A stretch of 64,000 nt of DNA. Origin: Candidatus Latescibacterota bacterium (lineage in GTDB: Bacteria > Latescibacterota > UBA2968 > UBA8231). Shown one piece after another: positions 61,550 through 64,000 of the stretch. The notes beneath the pieces are model-generated. The model saw nothing but the letters and a program-made list of their open reading frames with translations, searched no databases and was not told where the DNA came from. The stretch's first letter is position 1. The number at the start of each line of letters is the position of its first letter. The stretch spans positions 8,801-72,800 of the forward strand of contig JAJDUT010000112.1 in NCBI GenBank assembly GCA_022826515.1, given 5' to 3'. The position numbers and the translations under genes are program-made.

Positions 61550-62062
61550 ATGGCTAATCAAAAGCATATCGAATGGCTTCTCAAAGGCGTCAATGCTTGG
61601 AACGAGAGGCGCGGGCGAGAAGATTTTCAGCCGGACTTTGAAGGAGCAGATATTTCCGGCGAGTTCAAGAAAATGGGAGCGTTGGGCAATGATGGACGAG
61701 CTTATTTACGGGGAATCAATCTCAGTGGTGCCGACCTCAGCAGAGCCGACCTCAGCAGAGCCGATCTCAACGGAGCCGACTTCAGCGGAGCCGACCTTAC
61801 CGAGGCCGAGCTTGATTCCGCCAAACTGAACGGGGCCGATCTGTCCGGTGCCAAACTGTGCAAAGCCCATCTCACCGAAGCTCACCTCATTGAAGCCCGT
61901 CTCATTAAAGCCGACCTTACCGAGGCCGAACTCGACCGCGCCAACCTTTACAAAGCGAATCTCACTGGGGCAACTCTAATCAACGCTAGCTTTCGCAAGG
62001 CCAATCTCTCTTGGGCCAATCTATCGTATTCGCAGGTGTGGAAAGCGAAGCTGTATGGATGA
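61550..62062 (+). CDS. Pentapeptide-repeat protein
   Basis: A 170-aa protein whose residues from about 60 to the end are A(D/N)LxX pentapeptides (SGADLSRADL, NGADFSGADL, TEAELDSAKL and so on), about 20 in all, forming a right-handed quadrilateral beta-helix. The first 55 residues are non-repetitive. It overlaps the FRG-domain gene by 8 bases, so the two proteins probably work together. Pentapeptide proteins of this kind can mimic DNA or act as effectors; the role here is unknown. Confidence 0.92.
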   Translation: MANQKHIEWLLKGVNAWNERRGREDFQPDFEGADISGEFKKMGALGNDGRAYLRGINLSGADLSRADLSRADLNGADFSGADLTEAELDSAKLNGADLSGAKLCKAHLTEAHLIEARLIKADLTEAELDRANLYKANLTGATLINASFRKANLSWANLSYSQVWKAKLYG

Positions 62063-62975
62063 AGCACAGAATGTCGGAACAGATCAAAGTAACAGCGACG
62101 AAAAAATCAAAAGCATTGAGTGCTTGCTAAAAGAGTGCCGCGACCTCAAAAAACGCCACGCTGATAATGTCCAATTCTATTTCCGAGGAGAAAGCTGCGA
62201 TTCGTGGGAGCTACGTCCCTCCGTAATGCGGCGTTCCAGCCTTCGGGAAAAGGAAAGCGAGATGCTAAACGAACTCATGTCGCGTCAGCCAGAGGCGTTC
62301 AGTGGGCTTACATCTGCGTTCTCACAGTGGGTACTCGCGCAGCATTACGGGCTTAAAACGAGGCTTCTCGATATAACTCGTAACCCGTTAGTTGCCCTGT
62401 TCAATGCCTGCGAAGAGGACGGTGAAAAGGACGGTCGCCTGCATGTCTTCGCAGTGCCGAGCGACTTGATCAAATCGTTCAACAGCGATACGGTCAGTAT
62501 CATCGCCAATTTCGCTAAACTCCGTCATGCCGAGCAGAACTTGCTATTGCTATTGGGCAAAACGCCGGAAGACACCGATGAAGACGAAAACTTGGACCTT
62601 GCAGACGAACACCCCGAAGTCATGGGCCGCCTTTATCATTTTATCGGGCAAGAGAAACCGCATTTTGAGGAACAAATCAACCCCATAGACCTGTTCCGCG
62701 TCTTCGTCATCGAGCCGCAGCAGTCGTTTGAGCGCATTCGAGCACAGTCTGGGGCCTTTCTGATCTCGGTGTTTCACGAGCGGTTCGAGCGCAGCCAAAT
62801 CCTGCAATTGGATGCCGATATTCCAGTTTACGACCATTGTATGTTGACGGTGTCAGGCGCGAACAAGCAATATCTCATGAACGATCTGCGCCTGCTGAAC
62901 ATCACTCGCGAGAGCCTTTTTCCCGGTCTCGACGAAGCGGCCAAGGCGATTACGCAACGCTATTCCGCTGAGTGA
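62055..62975 (+). CDS. FRG-domain protein
   Basis: A 306-aa soluble protein with the FRG domain: VQFYFRGESCDSWELRPSVM near residue 38, and QHYGLKTRLLDITRNPLVALFNAC near 95, plus a C-terminal DIPVYDHCML segment. FRG proteins are of uncertain biochemistry and often lie in accessory or defence contexts. It shares an 8-base overlap with the pentapeptide gene. Base composition is near 50% GC, lower than the core genes, suggesting transfer. Confidence 0.88.
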   Translation: MDEAQNVGTDQSNSDEKIKSIECLLKECRDLKKRHADNVQFYFRGESCDSWELRPSVMRRSSLREKESEMLNELMSRQPEAFSGLTSAFSQWVLAQHYGLKTRLLDITRNPLVALFNACEEDGEKDGRLHVFAVPSDLIKSFNSDTVSIIANFAKLRHAEQNLLLLLGKTPEDTDEDENLDLADEHPEVMGRLYHFIGQEKPHFEEQINPIDLFRVFVIEPQQSFERIRAQSGAFLISVFHERFERSQILQLDADIPVYDHCMLTVSGANKQYLMNDLRLLNITRESLFPGLDEAAKAITQRYSAE

Positions 62976-63075
62976 ATTATGGTTGAATCGTAACAAGCCT
63001 TACGGAGAAACAATGTAAACGGATTCGATATCACTTTTCCGAAGGACGCTTCCGACCAATTGCAGAGGAGCCACC

Positions 63076-63267
63076 ATGCCAGTATCGCGCACGAAAGTAG
63101 CTATTCCCGGCAAGCGTCAGGTTCGTATAACCTTGCCAAATCCCCGCTCGGAAAAGGTGCGAAGGCGGGTAGCAAACTCGGTCGCCCGCTTAAACCAATC
63201 CCAGGAAGCCGACGCGCTCCGGTGGGTCGAATCCGTGTCTGAATTTGACGAGCGTGAGACGCGGTGA
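63076..63267 (+). CDS. Small basic protein, unknown
   Basis: A 63-aa reading frame starting MPVSRTKVAIPGKRQVRITL. GAGGAG (63065-63070) lies 5 bases before the ATG, a strong translation signal. It has no homology I recognise; the basic N-terminal beta-like start followed by a helical RVANSVARLNQSQEADALRW is reminiscent of small DNA-binding antitoxins, but that is a guess. It is between the FRG gene and the viperin remnant. Confidence 0.4.
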   Translation: MPVSRTKVAIPGKRQVRITLPNPRSEKVRRRVANSVARLNQSQEADALRWVESVSEFDERETR

Positions 63268-63401
63268 CATCGTAACGGTGGCAGGCGTAGGCGATTTTAG
63301 GAAACCGGCTATAACCACCCCTCCCGCGCGCTACTAATCCTTCGTGTTCCCTCGTTTTATTCGTAGTACAATGTTTAACTCCTTCGATGCCAATGAAGCG
63401 A

Positions 63402-63859
63402 CTACCAGTCATACTGTCCTCCTCTCTTAATAAACAGTTTAGTGCTGATCGATATATCTTTCAAGGCTTCTTCTACTCCAACTTTCAGAATGGGCCTACT
63501 GTAGGTATGGGTGCCAAGGTCGTTATCAAAAAAGCGTCCCGCTGGATCGACCATAATGTAACTCGGAGTCATCAATTCATTGCTCTCAGGCACTACGATA
63601 ATTTCATCATTTTCGACAATGCGATTGCGTTGGACATATGCTTCAAACTGATCTTTCGTTATCTCTAAATCAGCGATATACTCGTCGTTTTGTCCCTTGA
63701 CGGGGAGAACTTGCAGCATCTTCCATCGTTCCGGTTTTGCCAAACCTATAAAACTGGTAAAATCCTCTTTCCATGTTTCAGAAGTTACGACAGTGTTGAT
63801 CCTCAAGCGTATCCCTTGTTGCTTTATCGCATCAATTTTTTGTAGATATTCTTTTTCAG
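63402..63859 (-). pseudogene. C-terminal part of a prokaryotic viperin, truncated
   Basis: The reading frame ends with the viperin C-terminus: ERWKMLQVLPVKGQN, VPESNELMTPSYIMVDP, then ILKVGVEEALKDI and FIKRGGQYDW, matching the order LxPExW-like, VPESN, VGVEEA and KRGGxY of viperins. Viperins are radical-SAM enzymes that make chain-terminating ddh-nucleotides against phages and viruses. The CxxxCxxC cluster motif is missing: upstream, in the same frame, an ISAs1-like transposase ends (stop at 63875-63873) and the viperin sequence resumes at AEKEYLQKID. The 5' half must be on the far side of the element or lost. Confidence 0.85.
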
Positions 63860-64000
63860 CAGGGCAATCGCATTATAAGTGAGCTTTTGCCAACAGGTTA
63901 GCCAGATATTTGTTATCCCATCCGGCCTTGAGCCGCTTGGTTTGGATGCCGGCTTTGGTTGTTTTGTCTTGCTGGAGTAGATTAAGCGCGATGTGGCGTA
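63860..64000 (-). mobile_element. 3' end of an ISAs1-like insertion sequence
   Basis: Reading leftwards from the edge gives [17 protein letters not shown], then [18 protein letters not shown] and a TAA at 63875-63873. This is the C-terminal pattern of ISAs1-family transposases ([13 protein letters not shown]). The element's right end is probably near 63860, where CAGGGCAATCGCAT could be the terminal inverted repeat. It abuts the viperin remnant and the rest lies outside the window. Confidence 0.7.

Overview
The window is about 64 kb of GC-rich bacterial chromosome carrying roughly 52 protein genes in short, tightly packed operons. No rRNA, tRNA or CRISPR array was seen, and no gene-free stretch exceeds 300 bases. 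The cell is Gram-negative: there are a TonB-dependent receptor, porin-like barrels, lipoproteins and a Tat-exported molybdoenzyme. One secreted protein ends in a NPFNPST-type C-terminal sorting domain, as found in the FCB superphylum and relatives. That domain, together with the many Gfo/Idh/MocA, enolase-superfamily, SDR and aldo/keto reductase genes, fits an uncultured FCB-type lineage such as Latescibacterota. This placement is inference from gene content only.

Layout. 1-5.1 kb is an accessory patch: a DUF4143 ATPase behind two tandem palindromes, a Gfo/Idh oxidoreductase with a degenerate partner, a frameshifted T5orf172/GIY-YIG-like gene, and a VapBC-like pair. 5.2-8.6 kb is a fused indolepyruvate:ferredoxin oxidoreductase. 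9.0-14.6 kb is a six-gene minus-strand operon: DegT aminotransferase, PIG-L deacetylase, WbqC, GT4, outer-membrane barrel and sulfite-oxidase-like enzyme. 14.8-20.0 kb holds ispG, a DUF2442 gene and a plus-strand sugar-acid cluster (HpcH aldolase, PfkB kinase, D-2-hydroxyacid dehydrogenase, enolase-superfamily dehydratase).

20.0-35.8 kb is a phosphate-starvation island. On the minus strand run porin, pstS, pstC, pstA, pstB, phoU, phoB, phoR, a cytochrome c lipoprotein and a HupE-like protein. Divergent from them are a TonB receptor and a secreted beta-helix-like protein. The shared control region holds 7-bp repeats at 11-bp spacing that look like Pho boxes, so PhoB probably controls both directions.

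35.8-59.8 kb is mostly housekeeping and metabolism: glgC, a 14-repeat WD40 protein, an SDR, qor-rpsA-trpB-trpA, aspartate kinase, an AlbA_2 regulator, a class V aminotransferase, recG, mraY, a murG gene extended by a HEAT-like domain, an SDR/AKR/HisC-like trio, a UMF1-type transporter and an M20 peptidase. 59.6-64 kb is accessory again: a REP-like inverted repeat, a small lipoprotein, a glycoside-hydrolase-like protein, an overlapping pentapeptide-repeat/FRG-domain pair, a tiny ORF and, at the right edge, the C-terminal half of a prokaryotic viperin cut off by the end of an ISAs1-like transposase gene. Both ends therefore look like defence or mobile territory around a stable core.

All calls come from reading sequence and translations by eye; no database search was run. 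Residue positions are approximate unless given as DNA coordinates.
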